DNA of 40,562 nt from Acidobacteriota bacterium (GTDB lineage: Bacteria; Acidobacteriota; UBA890; WLXD01). A program made the translations under genes and the position numbers. Every line of letters starts with the position of its first letter. The stretch's first letter is position 1. The notes under the pieces were generated by a model. That model was not told where the DNA came from. It was given only the letters and a program-made list of their open reading frames with translations, and searched no databases. The stretch is from assembly GCA_029263335.1 (NCBI GenBank), contig JAJCXS010000097.1, positions 1-40,562 of the forward strand. The letters are read 5' to 3'. Of the stretch, positions 8,312 to 16,545 are shown in pieces.

Positions 8312-8404
8312 CAATGGAACCTGGCTGCGGCTACCGTCGCGCCGCCCCCCCACGACAGCTCGCAACCGCGTTGCCGCTTCTGTCCGCGGCCTACGAGACG
8401 ACCT

Positions 8405-9262
8405 ATGAAAGCCACCTCCGGTGACTCCCTCGCCCATCCTCGCTTCGCCTGGAGGCACGTCGACTGGCTCCCGTTTACGGCGATCGCCCTGCTGCACGTG
8501 GCGTGTCTGGGGGCACCTTTCTTCTTCACGTGGGGAGCGTTGGGTGTCGCGATCTTCCTGTGGTGGGCAGCAGGAGGGCTCGGAGTCTGTCTCTGCTATC
8601 ACCGCCTGCTAACACACCGCAGCTTCAAGACCCCCAAGTTCTTCGAGTACTTTCTGACGGCCCTGGGCTGCCTGAATCTGCAAGGCGGGCCCATCAAGTG
8701 GGTCGGCACGCACCGGATTCACCACAAAGAATCGGACACCGAGCTGGATCCGCATTCCCCCAAGCACGGCTTCGACTGGGCCCACGTGCTGTGGGCCGTG
8801 ATCCACGATCCGCAAGGTAGAAACCTGCGCGACTACGCGCCCGACCTGCAGCGCGATCGAGTCATGGTCTGGCTCGACCAGTACTTCTGGATCCCGCAGG
8901 TAGCTGTCGGGGTCGCGCTGTACCTTCTCGGCGGATGGCCCTGGCTCATCTGGGGAGTGGCGGTACGAACGGTGTTCACCTATCACGCGACGTGGTTTGT
9001 GAACTCGGCGAGCCACACCTGGGGATACCGCAACTTCGACACCTCCGAGCTGTCCCGCAATCTCTGGTGGGTGTCACTCCTGGCCTTCGGCGAGGGCTGG
9101 CACAACAACCACCATGCCTATCCCCGTTCGGCGGCGCATGGTCTGCGATGGCACGAGATCGACCTGACCTACCTCACGATCATGGCCTTGTCCCGGGTTG
9201 GCCTCGCACGCGACGTCTACGTCCCCGCCGAAGCGAGGGAGAAGGCTCGACCGGCGGCCTAG
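8405..9262 (+). CDS. Membrane fatty-acid desaturase (acyl-CoA/acyl-lipid delta-9 type)
   Basis: This 285-residue integral membrane di-iron enzyme is expected to introduce a cis double bond into acyl chains. All three histidine boxes are present: HRLLTH (in CYHRLLTHRSF), HRIHH (in THRIHHKESD) and HNNHH (in GEGWHNNHHAYP). Hydrophobic helices surround them (about residues 20-60 and 160-190). The NSASHTWGYRNF motif is typical of bacterial stearoyl-CoA-desaturase-like proteins. The start at 8405 gives the usual N-terminus (MKATSGD...DWLPFTAIALLH); the Shine-Dalgarno is weak, and in-frame sequence upstream lacks desaturase-like features. It stands alone, divergent from the MoxR operon and convergent with the dehalogenase-like gene 59 bp downstream. 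The likely role is membrane fluidity control. Confidence 0.93.
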   Translation: MKATSGDSLAHPRFAWRHVDWLPFTAIALLHVACLGAPFFFTWGALGVAIFLWWAAGGLGVCLCYHRLLTHRSFKTPKFFEYFLTALGCLNLQGGPIKWVGTHRIHHKESDTELDPHSPKHGFDWAHVLWAVIHDPQGRNLRDYAPDLQRDRVMVWLDQYFWIPQVAVGVALYLLGGWPWLIWGVAVRTVFTYHATWFVNSASHTWGYRNFDTSELSRNLWWVSLLAFGEGWHNNHHAYPRSAAHGLRWHEIDLTYLTIMALSRVGLARDVYVPAEAREKARPAA

Positions 9263-9321
9263 CAGGAGCCCATCAAGGTACCGGCGTGTCCGCCGTGGCC
9301 TTCCGTTTCCGGCAGCATGGG

Positions 9322-10518
9322 CTAGTTACCCTTCCACCACGAAGACGCGGTGCGCCGCCGCCCACCGCCCAGGGCGCGATCGAGCCACAGGGCAACTCGG
9401 CGCAGCGGGGATCCGGCCAGGCGTCGCCACGCTGTGAACAACCAGCCCGGCCAGCCCTTGTTGTAGGGGCAAACACGAATGCAGATCGAGCAATCGCTGT
9501 TCTGTCTCTCCCAGAAGCCGAAGCACTTCTCAGCGTCGACGGTCCACTTCTTCACCCCGACGATGTTGGACCGGTTGTAGGTCACGTCGCTCGGGTCTCC
9601 GGCGGGAATCGCGCCGACGGGACACTCCCGCACGCACAGGTTGCACTGGTCGCAGAACTCGCGCACACCGAAACTCCGAGGAGCATCCAGGGTCATCGGC
9701 AGGTCGGTGAAGATCTTCCCGAAGCGCACGCGGGGCCCGAACTCTGGCGTGATGACCAGCCCCAGCTTGCCGTACTCGCCAAGCCCGGCCTTGATCGCCA
9801 ACGGGATCGCCAACGCGGTGTCGTTGAGGTTGGGAACCGCCTGGTAGCCGAGGTTACGAATGTACTGGGAGAGCGCCAACAGGGTCAGCGTATCCTCCGA
9901 GTACCCCCATCCCGTCGCCGTGCCGCTCAAGGCCGACGGCACCGTCGCGATGAGGCCGTGATCCATGGCCTTGGCAACGACGATGACGTGCGACAGCCCC
10001 CCGGGTTGCTCGTTCGGTTTGGGACTCTCCCGGACACGGCTGTACTTGTGGCTGTATAGCCACCGCTCGTCGTAGTCGGTAATGCCGACAAGATCGGCGC
10101 CGAACAGCTTCGCCACCCGCTTGATCTCGGTCGCTGCCGCTGCCGGCGACTCGAACTCCGCCTGCTCGGCAGGTGCGTCGCGAAGCGCGGTGAGCTCGTC
10201 GAGATAGCCCTCGCGCCGATCCTCCTCTTCCCGCCTTTCGGCAAAGACGTCGGTCACGTGCCACGAGGCGTTACGGAGCGCGTAGTCACGTTGGGTGAAA
10301 CCGTCGACCGTTCGCCAATTCGCCAGCACGTCACGGTAGGTCGCATAGAAGCGATCCGTCGATTCGGAGCGAATCTCTGGATCCCAGAACGACCGGCAGA
10401 AGATATCGTCGCGCTGGCTGAACCGCTCGAAGGTCGGCTGCACCTCGAAACTGGCTGCCGTTCCCAAGCCGAGTGACGCCTCGTCGGGACGCTCGGGTAA
10501 ACGTGAGCGATCGGGCAT
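9322..10518 (-). CDS. Cytoplasmic reductive-dehalogenase-like corrinoid/iron-sulfur protein (no TAT signal)
   Basis: This 398-residue protein has the catalytic core of the RdhA family, related to epoxyqueuosine reductase. It carries the GWGYSEDTLTLLALSQYIR segment (Tyr206 at the position of the conserved RdhA tyrosine), LGYQAVPNLNDTALAIPLAI, AGLGEYGKLGLVITPEFGPR, then two iron-sulfur motifs: C289-x2-C292-x2-C295-x3-C299-P and C332 ... C343-x2-C346-x3-C350-P. All eight cysteines are present, so two [4Fe-4S] clusters are expected, with a corrinoid bound by the preceding domain. It lacks a twin-arginine leader, and no RdhB anchor gene is nearby, so it is unlikely to be a respiratory dehalogenase. 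It follows the DUF885-like gene by 15 bp and is probably co-transcribed. Substrate unknown; cobamide dependence and halide chemistry are inferred from the family only. Confidence 0.83.
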   Translation of the reverse strand: MPDRSRLPERPDEASLGLGTAASFEVQPTFERFSQRDDIFCRSFWDPEIRSESTDRFYATYRDVLANWRTVDGFTQRDYALRNASWHVTDVFAERREEEDRREGYLDELTALRDAPAEQAEFESPAAAATEIKRVAKLFGADLVGITDYDERWLYSHKYSRVRESPKPNEQPGGLSHVIVVAKAMDHGLIATVPSALSGTATGWGYSEDTLTLLALSQYIRNLGYQAVPNLNDTALAIPLAIKAGLGEYGKLGLVITPEFGPRVRFGKIFTDLPMTLDAPRSFGVREFCDQCNLCVRECPVGAIPAGDPSDVTYNRSNIVGVKKWTVDAEKCFGFWERQNSDCSICIRVCPYNKGWPGWLFTAWRRLAGSPLRRVALWLDRALGGGRRRTASSWWKGN

Positions 10519-10533
10519 CAGCGAACTCCGGAC

Positions 10534-12240
10534 CTAGTTGCGTCTCGCGGGGGCGTTGCCTGTCAGTTCCCACCGCACCATCGAGACCGGAATCACGCCG
10601 ACGGCAGCAAACTCGTCCATGAAACGCTTGATCGAAAAATCGTCGCCGAGTTGGATGGCACGCTCCGCGAGGAGCTGTTCGATCTCGATCTTGCCCATCA
10701 CGTAGCTGATGCCGTATCCCGGCTGGGTCAGGTAGAAGTGCTCCTCGCCGTTGATCGTCGCGCCATCGGCAGGCAACCATCCGCGAGGCGTCCACCGGGA
10801 GGCGAACTCCACCGCCTCCTGATGAGTCCATTCGTTGCCGTGCTGCATGAGCCCCCCGATCGCTCGCGCGGCCCGCTGCGCCAGCAGAATCCAGATCAGC
10901 TCGCGCGAGCGCGGCCGGTCGTCGAACGCTCCCGCGTGCATCATCATCTCCTCGAAGCCGGTAGCCATCCCCTCGGACCGACCGTCATAGATGTTGTACA
11001 GCGCCGGGGTGCGGCGGATCGGGCTCTCGTGCGGTTCGTACTTCATGCGCGCCAGATCGAACCAGTGGTAGCCGTGCGTGCGCATGACCTCGCCATCGCG
11101 ATACCCGACCTCGGAGAAGAAACCGCGGAGCCCATCCTCCCGCTGCGGCGGCGAGAAACTCCCGAGGCGCTCTCGTAGCGCCTGGTCCATGTAGTCGCGC
11201 AGGCTCATGACTTCCTCTTCGTCGAGAAACTCCATGAACCCGTCCACGCCGGCGTGATGCCCGGCGTCGTGTTCTTCGGCGTTCTGGTAGCGCGACAATT
11301 CAGGGAGATCGCGATTGCGATTCTCTTCGAGACGCAGGGAGGCGTTCGCTCGCCAGAGCTCACGCTTCATCATCGTGAGCGCCTCCTCCCACGTATAGGG
11401 CACGAGATGGACGTTCTGCAGGTACCAGCTGTAGTTGTCCTTGCCCACACCGGACAGCCCGTTCTTGTACTGGACCTGGCTCTCGACCCAATCGGCGAAC
11501 TGGTCGGTCGCAACGACGGCCTCGCCCAGTGCGCTATCGAGCGCGTCGCTGGCGCCGGAGACCTCCTCCCGATACGCGGCCAATTCGCGGCTTTGGCGGC
11601 GAATCGAGCCGACGCCCAAACGCCACAGGTCGCGCCCGGGGCCGATGAGATTATCGCGGGCCTGCTCCAGAAGGGCCGGGATAATGGCAAATCGCTCGGC
11701 CAACTCGGCTGCATCGCCCTCGGAGAGGGGGTAGTCGTACTCCCAGGTGTCGATCCAGGTGTGGATCACCGGCCCCTCGTGCGCCGGCACGTCCGACTGC
11801 GACGTAAACATCATCACGTAGAAGGCCGGATTGTTGGCCCACGGCTTGCGCACCCGATGATCGAAGTCGAGCCCGTTCATCTCGGCACGCACCAGTTGCC
11901 AATCGATCTGCTGCGGCAACGGCCACTCCGCGACATCGATCGCTTCGAGCCTGGACAGATACCCGGGAAGGGCCTGCCGCTGTTGGGCCATTGCCTCGGC
12001 CGAGTAGTCGGGCACTCCATTGACCAGGGCCGGTGCCTCGAACTCACGCCAGTCCTCGAACAGCGCCACGAGTGCCGCATAGTCGTCGATCGGAGTCGCG
12101 CCCGTGGATGCCCCCGGGGAAAGCACAAGGGCCGCGACAGCGAAGGCGGCCATCAATCTTCCCCGGGCCATGGTGCGCACTGCGCTCGATGCGCCACACG
12201 ATACGGTCAGCTCACGGCGCGAGGTCTTCTCAAATGACAT
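10534..12240 (-). CDS. Secreted DUF885-like protein, metal motif degenerate
   Basis: This 568-residue protein starts at the ATG at 12240 (GGAG six bases upstream); an internal ATG at 12171 would give a shorter, cleaner signal peptide (MARGRLMAAFAVAALVLSPG). DUF885 features include the mid-region LGVGSIRRQSRELAAYREEV, DNYSWYLQNVHLVPYTWEEAL, and a C-terminal block YLTQPGYGISYVMGKIEIEQLL ... GVIPVSMVRWEL that matches the family ending. DUF885 proteins are peptidase-like, and their usual HE..PGH metal motif should precede an EG.A.Y.E segment. Here the equivalent stretch reads PHESPIRR (His about 404) before EGMATGFEEMMMH, so the second histidine is missing. An unrelated EEHDAGHH cluster lies earlier. 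It may be non-catalytic or use other ligands. It is followed 15 bp later by the dehalogenase-like gene. Confidence 0.78.
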   Translation of the reverse strand: MSFEKTSRRELTVSCGASSAVRTMARGRLMAAFAVAALVLSPGASTGATPIDDYAALVALFEDWREFEAPALVNGVPDYSAEAMAQQRQALPGYLSRLEAIDVAEWPLPQQIDWQLVRAEMNGLDFDHRVRKPWANNPAFYVMMFTSQSDVPAHEGPVIHTWIDTWEYDYPLSEGDAAELAERFAIIPALLEQARDNLIGPGRDLWRLGVGSIRRQSRELAAYREEVSGASDALDSALGEAVVATDQFADWVESQVQYKNGLSGVGKDNYSWYLQNVHLVPYTWEEALTMMKRELWRANASLRLEENRNRDLPELSRYQNAEEHDAGHHAGVDGFMEFLDEEEVMSLRDYMDQALRERLGSFSPPQREDGLRGFFSEVGYRDGEVMRTHGYHWFDLARMKYEPHESPIRRTPALYNIYDGRSEGMATGFEEMMMHAGAFDDRPRSRELIWILLAQRAARAIGGLMQHGNEWTHQEAVEFASRWTPRGWLPADGATINGEEHFYLTQPGYGISYVMGKIEIEQLLAERAIQLGDDFSIKRFMDEFAAVGVIPVSMVRWELTGNAPARRN

Positions 12241-12517
12241 CGACAACTCCAATCGGGCTTGGATTTCGGGGTATTGGTCCACTGCCGAGGCCATGGGTGA
12301 ACCACGCGCCGTGCGCCGCCCTGGCGACGCACGTCACGGCCGCACTGTAGACGATTGCCACGCCAGTGCCCAGGAGCCGAAGATCAACTTGTTGAAACCG
12401 AATGCGGACTTCCAGCGTCCAATCTAACAACGAGGCGCGGCTGGACGGAGTCAGGCAATCTACGGTCGGCGCCGCCGAGCAAACCCGGCTGCCGCACCAG
12501 CCGTCTGAGGAACACGC

Positions 12518-15022
12518 ATGAGCACCCTGAAGATCGCCTTTCGCACGCTGACCAAGACGCCGTTCGTGACCACGGTGGCGATTCTGTCGCTTGCCCTGGG
12601 CATTGGGGCCAATGCCGCGATCTACTCGCTGTTCGACCAGATGCTGCTGCAGGCCCTCCCGGTGAGAGAACCGAACACGTTGGTCAACCTGGCCAACCCG
12701 GGCCCGAAGCCGGGCTCTACCTCGTGCACCGGGGCGGGCGGGTGCGATGAAGTCTTCAGCTACCCGATGTTCCGGGATCTGGAAGCCGCGCCCACAGGGT
12801 TCTCCGGCATCGCCGCTCACGTGACCTTCGGCGCCAACCTGGCTCGCGACGGCCAAACCGTGAGCGCCACCGGCATGCTGGTGTCAGGCTCGTACTTTCC
12901 GCTACTTGGCGTACAGCCCGCACTCGGCCGACTTCTCGGACCCGAGGACGACCGGAACATCGGCGAAGGATTCGTCGCCGTGCTCAGCCATGACTACTGG
13001 CAGAACCGGCTGGGTGGCGATCCGAGCGTTCTGAACGGATCCATCATCATCAACGGTCAGCCGCTGACCATCGTTGGCGTAGCAGCACAAGGGTTCCAGG
13101 GCACGACGCTCGGGTCTCGGCCCGATGTGTTCGTGCCGATCACCATGCGCACGGTGCTGCAGCCCACTTGGGAGGGCTTCGAGCGCAGAACGAGCTATTG
13201 GGCCTATCTGTTCGCCCGGCTCCAGCCAGATGTCACGCTCGATCAGGCGAGCCTCGAGTTGAACGGCGTCTACACCGCGATCATCAACGACGTCGAAGCT
13301 GAACTGCAGTCGGGGATGAGCGACCCCACCATGGAGCGCTTTCGTGCCAGGGAGTTGATCTTCGAACCGGGAGTGCGCGGGCAAAGCTCGATGCACGCCG
13401 AGGTAGAGACTCCCCTCATCCTGCTGTTCGCCATCACCGGCACCGTGCTGCTCATCGCCTGCGCCAACGTCGCCAACCTGCTACTAGCCCGCGGTGCCCA
13501 GCGGGCGCAGGAAATGGCGGTTCGTGGCGCGCTCGGCGCCAATCGAGTCCATCTGTTCCGACAACTTATCGCCGAGTCGCTCCTCCTGGCGGTGCTTGGC
13601 GGAGTGGCGAGCCTGGCCGTTGCACGCTGGACGTTGGCCGGCATAGGCGCCGCCCTGCCAGCCGAAACGGCCGGGTCTATCGCGCTCGGCCTCAGCCCGG
13701 CAGTGGTTGGGTTCTCTTTTGCGGTGTCCTTGCTCACCGGGCTGGTGTTCGGTCTCTACCCCGCCTTGCACGCGACGCGCTCGGACCTCGCGGCCGTGCT
13801 GCGCTCGACCTCTGGACAACCATCCGGATCCCGAGACGCCGTGCGATTCCGCAGCACGATGGTGATCGCCCAGCTGGCGCTATCCACGGCGCTGCTGGTT
13901 GCCGCGGGTCTGTTCATCAAGAGCCTGATCAACGTCACCCAGGTCGACCTTGGTCTCGACAGCGCCAACCTGGTGCAGTTCACCGTTTCGCCCGAACTCA
14001 ACGGCTACCAGCCGGTGGAAACGAAAGCGCTGTTCGCGCAGGCAGAGGAAGCGCTAGCCGCACTGCCCGGCGTGACCGGCGTCAGCACCGGCATGGTGCC
14101 CATCCTCGGAGGTAGCAGCTGGGGCAACAGCGTGTCGGTGGAAGGGTTCGAATCGGGGCCGGATATCGATTCGAACGCTCGCCTCAACACGATTGGTCCC
14201 GGCTACTTCAGCACGCTCGGCATCCCGCTGATCTCGGGCCGTGAGTTCAACACCGAGGACACGCTCGATGCGCCGCAGGTAGCGATCATCAATGCCGCGT
14301 TCGCCGAGAAGTTCGGCCTCGACGCGTCGCGCGCGGTGGGCAAACGCATGTCGGACGGCGGCAGCGGCGTCGACGACCTCGATATCGAGATCATCGGCGT
14401 GATTCAAAATGCCAAGTACTCCCAGGTGAAGCAGGCCGTGCCCCCGATGTACTTCACTGCCTACCGGCAGAGCGAAGACATCGGAGGAATCACCTTCTAC
14501 GCGCGCACGGCGGGCGATCCCGATCAGGTTCTGCGAACGGTCCCGACGGTCATCGAGCGCCTCGACCCGAACCTACCCGTCGAAGAGCTGAAAACGCTGG
14601 CGATCCAGGTCCGCGAGAACGTCGTCCTGGACCGAATCATCGGCATGCTGTCGTCGGCGTTCGCCACCCTGGCAACGCTGCTCGCGGCGATCGGCCTGTA
14701 CGGCGTGCTCGCCTATACCGTGGCCCAGCGCACACGGGAGATCGGAGTGCGCATGGCGCTGGGTGCGAACGCCGGCAACGTCCGAAAACTCGTGCTCAGG
14801 CAACTGGGAGGCATGGCAGTCGTCGGGGCCGGCATCGGACTCGTCGCAGCGGTCGCGCTGGGCCGCGCCGCGGAATCGTTGCTGTTCGAGCTCAAGGGAA
14901 CTGATCCGGTGGTGGTGGTGCTTTCCCTTGTCGCCCTTGGGTTCGTCGCCCTACTTGCCGGTTACATCCCGGCGCGTCGCGCGTCGCGCATCGACCCGAT
15001 GCAGGCGCTGCGCTACGAGTGA
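12518..15022 (+). CDS. MacB/FtsX-type ABC transporter permease, ADOP family
   Basis: This 834-residue permease has the double MacB_PCD/FtsX architecture of 'acidobacterial duplicated orphan permeases'. There is an N-terminal helix (TTVAILSLALGIGANAAIY), a first periplasmic core domain (to about 285), three helices (ILLFAITGTVLLIACANVAN ... VVGFSFAVSLLTGLVFGLYPA), then the repeat: helix at about 443-465, second periplasmic domain, and three C-terminal helices ending AGYIPARRASRIDPMQALRYE. Signature strings ALGIGANAAIYS and REIGVRMALGANAGNVRKLV are family-typical. GAGGA lies about five bases before the ATG. No ATPase gene adjoins, which is normal for this family; a MacB-like ATPase elsewhere may be shared. 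The 277 bp between this gene and the divergent DUF885-like gene show no convincing promoter or RNA. Its stop overlaps the end of the convergent glycosidase-like gene by 10 bp. Confidence 0.93.
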   Translation: MSTLKIAFRTLTKTPFVTTVAILSLALGIGANAAIYSLFDQMLLQALPVREPNTLVNLANPGPKPGSTSCTGAGGCDEVFSYPMFRDLEAAPTGFSGIAAHVTFGANLARDGQTVSATGMLVSGSYFPLLGVQPALGRLLGPEDDRNIGEGFVAVLSHDYWQNRLGGDPSVLNGSIIINGQPLTIVGVAAQGFQGTTLGSRPDVFVPITMRTVLQPTWEGFERRTSYWAYLFARLQPDVTLDQASLELNGVYTAIINDVEAELQSGMSDPTMERFRARELIFEPGVRGQSSMHAEVETPLILLFAITGTVLLIACANVANLLLARGAQRAQEMAVRGALGANRVHLFRQLIAESLLLAVLGGVASLAVARWTLAGIGAALPAETAGSIALGLSPAVVGFSFAVSLLTGLVFGLYPALHATRSDLAAVLRSTSGQPSGSRDAVRFRSTMVIAQLALSTALLVAAGLFIKSLINVTQVDLGLDSANLVQFTVSPELNGYQPVETKALFAQAEEALAALPGVTGVSTGMVPILGGSSWGNSVSVEGFESGPDIDSNARLNTIGPGYFSTLGIPLISGREFNTEDTLDAPQVAIINAAFAEKFGLDASRAVGKRMSDGGSGVDDLDIEIIGVIQNAKYSQVKQAVPPMYFTAYRQSEDIGGITFYARTAGDPDQVLRTVPTVIERLDPNLPVEELKTLAIQVRENVVLDRIIGMLSSAFATLATLLAAIGLYGVLAYTVAQRTREIGVRMALGANAGNVRKLVLRQLGGMAVVGAGIGLVAAVALGRAAESLLFELKGTDPVVVVLSLVALGFVALLAGYIPARRASRIDPMQALRYE

Positions 15023-16533
15023 GTGCAGGCGGCCGGTACGCCAACCTTCAGCATCTCCCCGGAGGCCACCGCGAGCTCCACGTAGCTCTCGACGCCACCC
15101 CAGTCGGTGGATCGCGAGCTGGCAGCGACCGGCAGGCTTTCGCCGGCCCGCAAGACCTGCAGGCAATCGTGCGCACCCGAAAAGGCCGGGCGCCACTGCA
15201 GCGCTTCCGGCCCGCTGTTGGTGAGCGCTGTCCAGCGGCCGTCTACCGTCGCGTCGTGGCGCACGGTCACCATCCCGTCGAGAAGCGGCAGGTCGGCCAC
15301 CTCGATCCACTCGAGGGCACCCGGAAGCTGCGGCACCGTCTCGACCACGCCCTGTGACGCCAGCGGCCTCACCCCCACGAGGTGGTGCACGATGGTTCCG
15401 ACGGCCGTGAACGGGTTCTCCGGGTACGTGCGCCGCTCCAGGTTCGGATCGAGTTGGGTCATCAGCGCCTCGAAGGCTCGCTCGACCCGACCGTTCTTGT
15501 AGTAGACCTCGGCCATATAGGAGCTGAGCTCCACATTGCCGGCATCGGGTAACCCCTCGACGACCTGTCGCCGCCGCGCACCAGATCGGACGATGCCGAA
15601 GTACAAGGGGTAGATCTGCGCCAGCGCCTGACTCGAAGGATCGAAACTGCCATCCTGCACGACGGCGGTGTAGAAGCGACCGGTTGCCGGGTTCCACCAG
15701 TCGTCGTTGTAGACACGCTGTAGACGCGCCGCCTCGACGGCGAACCTCGCAGCCTCGACGCTCCTGCCGCTGGCGCGAAGCAGCGCGGCGTAGGACCTGT
15801 TCGCCGCGTACTGGGCGGCCACCAGGTCGGCGCCGGTGAGCGCCTTCGGCCCTCCGCCTTCCCAATACGTAGGAATGCCGCGGAAGCCATTCGCTTCCGG
15901 ACTCTCCATCAGACCGTCGCCGTTGGCGTCCCAGGCTTCAACGTAGCTGGTCAGACTGCGACGGTAGAAGGTCTCGAAGGCGGGCTCTTCAACATAGGCG
16001 CGATTTCCCGTCCACTCGAAGGCTCGCCATGCGGCGTCGACAACGTCGAAATTGGCGGGCAGGTTGTACCAGAAGTCCTCGTCGCTGCGGTAATCGACCG
16101 GCGCCGGACGGTCGTGACGGTCGATCTCCCAGTAGCTGGTCCACTGGCGGCTAGCCGCGATGTTGGTCGCGAACTTCCGCAACATGTTCTCGGTATGTTC
16201 GCTCAGCCCCAGGGCGAGACCACCGTGTACCTGATGGGATACGTCGCGCATGCAGAAGGCTTCGCGGCCGGGCAGTGCTGCCTCGTACCACTTGCCCACC
16301 GGGTCTCCTTCGAAGGCATATCCCAGCGCGGTGGCTTTCGCCCACGCGAAACCGTCGTTCAACGCCGTCAGATTCGATGCCAGGCTCACCGTTCCGGCCG
16401 GCGCACCCTGTGACAGTCCGGAGGCCGAAGCCTGCGCCGCAAGCACGCAGAGGACCAGCGCACCGCGTCGCCGCCATCGCGCCGGGCGCACCCTCCGCGG
16501 GCGGCCCGGCATCGTGACCCGTTGTCCGATCAT
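15013..16533 (-). CDS. Secreted six-hairpin glycosidase-like protein
   Basis: This 506-residue protein starts at 16533 with GGGAGG four bases upstream. A long basic n-region (RPRRVRPARWRRRG) precedes the hydrophobic signal segment ALVLCVLAAQASASG. The mature part has the pattern of an (alpha/alpha)6-barrel glycosidase: GREAFCMRDVSHQVHGGLALGL, DFWYNLPANFDVVDAAW, VEAWDANGDGLMESP, IPTYWEGGG and YNDDWWNPATGRFYTAVVQ are typical of barrels of the GH63/GH15/GH78-like clan. The last about 110 residues look like a beta-sandwich cap. The exact GH family cannot be fixed by eye, and the acid/base residues were not identified. It is the last gene of yaaA-aminotransferase-glycosidase (12-bp gap to the aminotransferase). 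Its stop codon lies inside the 3' end of the opposing permease gene. Confidence 0.72.
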   Translation of the reverse strand: MIGQRVTMPGRPRRVRPARWRRRGALVLCVLAAQASASGLSQGAPAGTVSLASNLTALNDGFAWAKATALGYAFEGDPVGKWYEAALPGREAFCMRDVSHQVHGGLALGLSEHTENMLRKFATNIAASRQWTSYWEIDRHDRPAPVDYRSDEDFWYNLPANFDVVDAAWRAFEWTGNRAYVEEPAFETFYRRSLTSYVEAWDANGDGLMESPEANGFRGIPTYWEGGGPKALTGADLVAAQYAANRSYAALLRASGRSVEAARFAVEAARLQRVYNDDWWNPATGRFYTAVVQDGSFDPSSQALAQIYPLYFGIVRSGARRRQVVEGLPDAGNVELSSYMAEVYYKNGRVERAFEALMTQLDPNLERRTYPENPFTAVGTIVHHLVGVRPLASQGVVETVPQLPGALEWIEVADLPLLDGMVTVRHDATVDGRWTALTNSGPEALQWRPAFSGAHDCLQVLRAGESLPVAASSRSTDWGGVESYVELAVASGEMLKVGVPAACTHS

Positions 16534-16545
16534 GACGCCTCCCGC

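Noticed and set aside
7976-8404. N-terminal extension of the desaturase frame
   Set aside because: The in-frame extension runs antisense through the start of the DUF4159 gene; the family N-terminus begins at 8405 after a promoter candidate.
12185-12240. Possible twin-arginine motif (TSRRELTV) in the DUF885-like protein
   Set aside because: It is separated from the hydrophobic segment by more than 20 residues, and the leader at 12171 looks like an ordinary Sec signal peptide.
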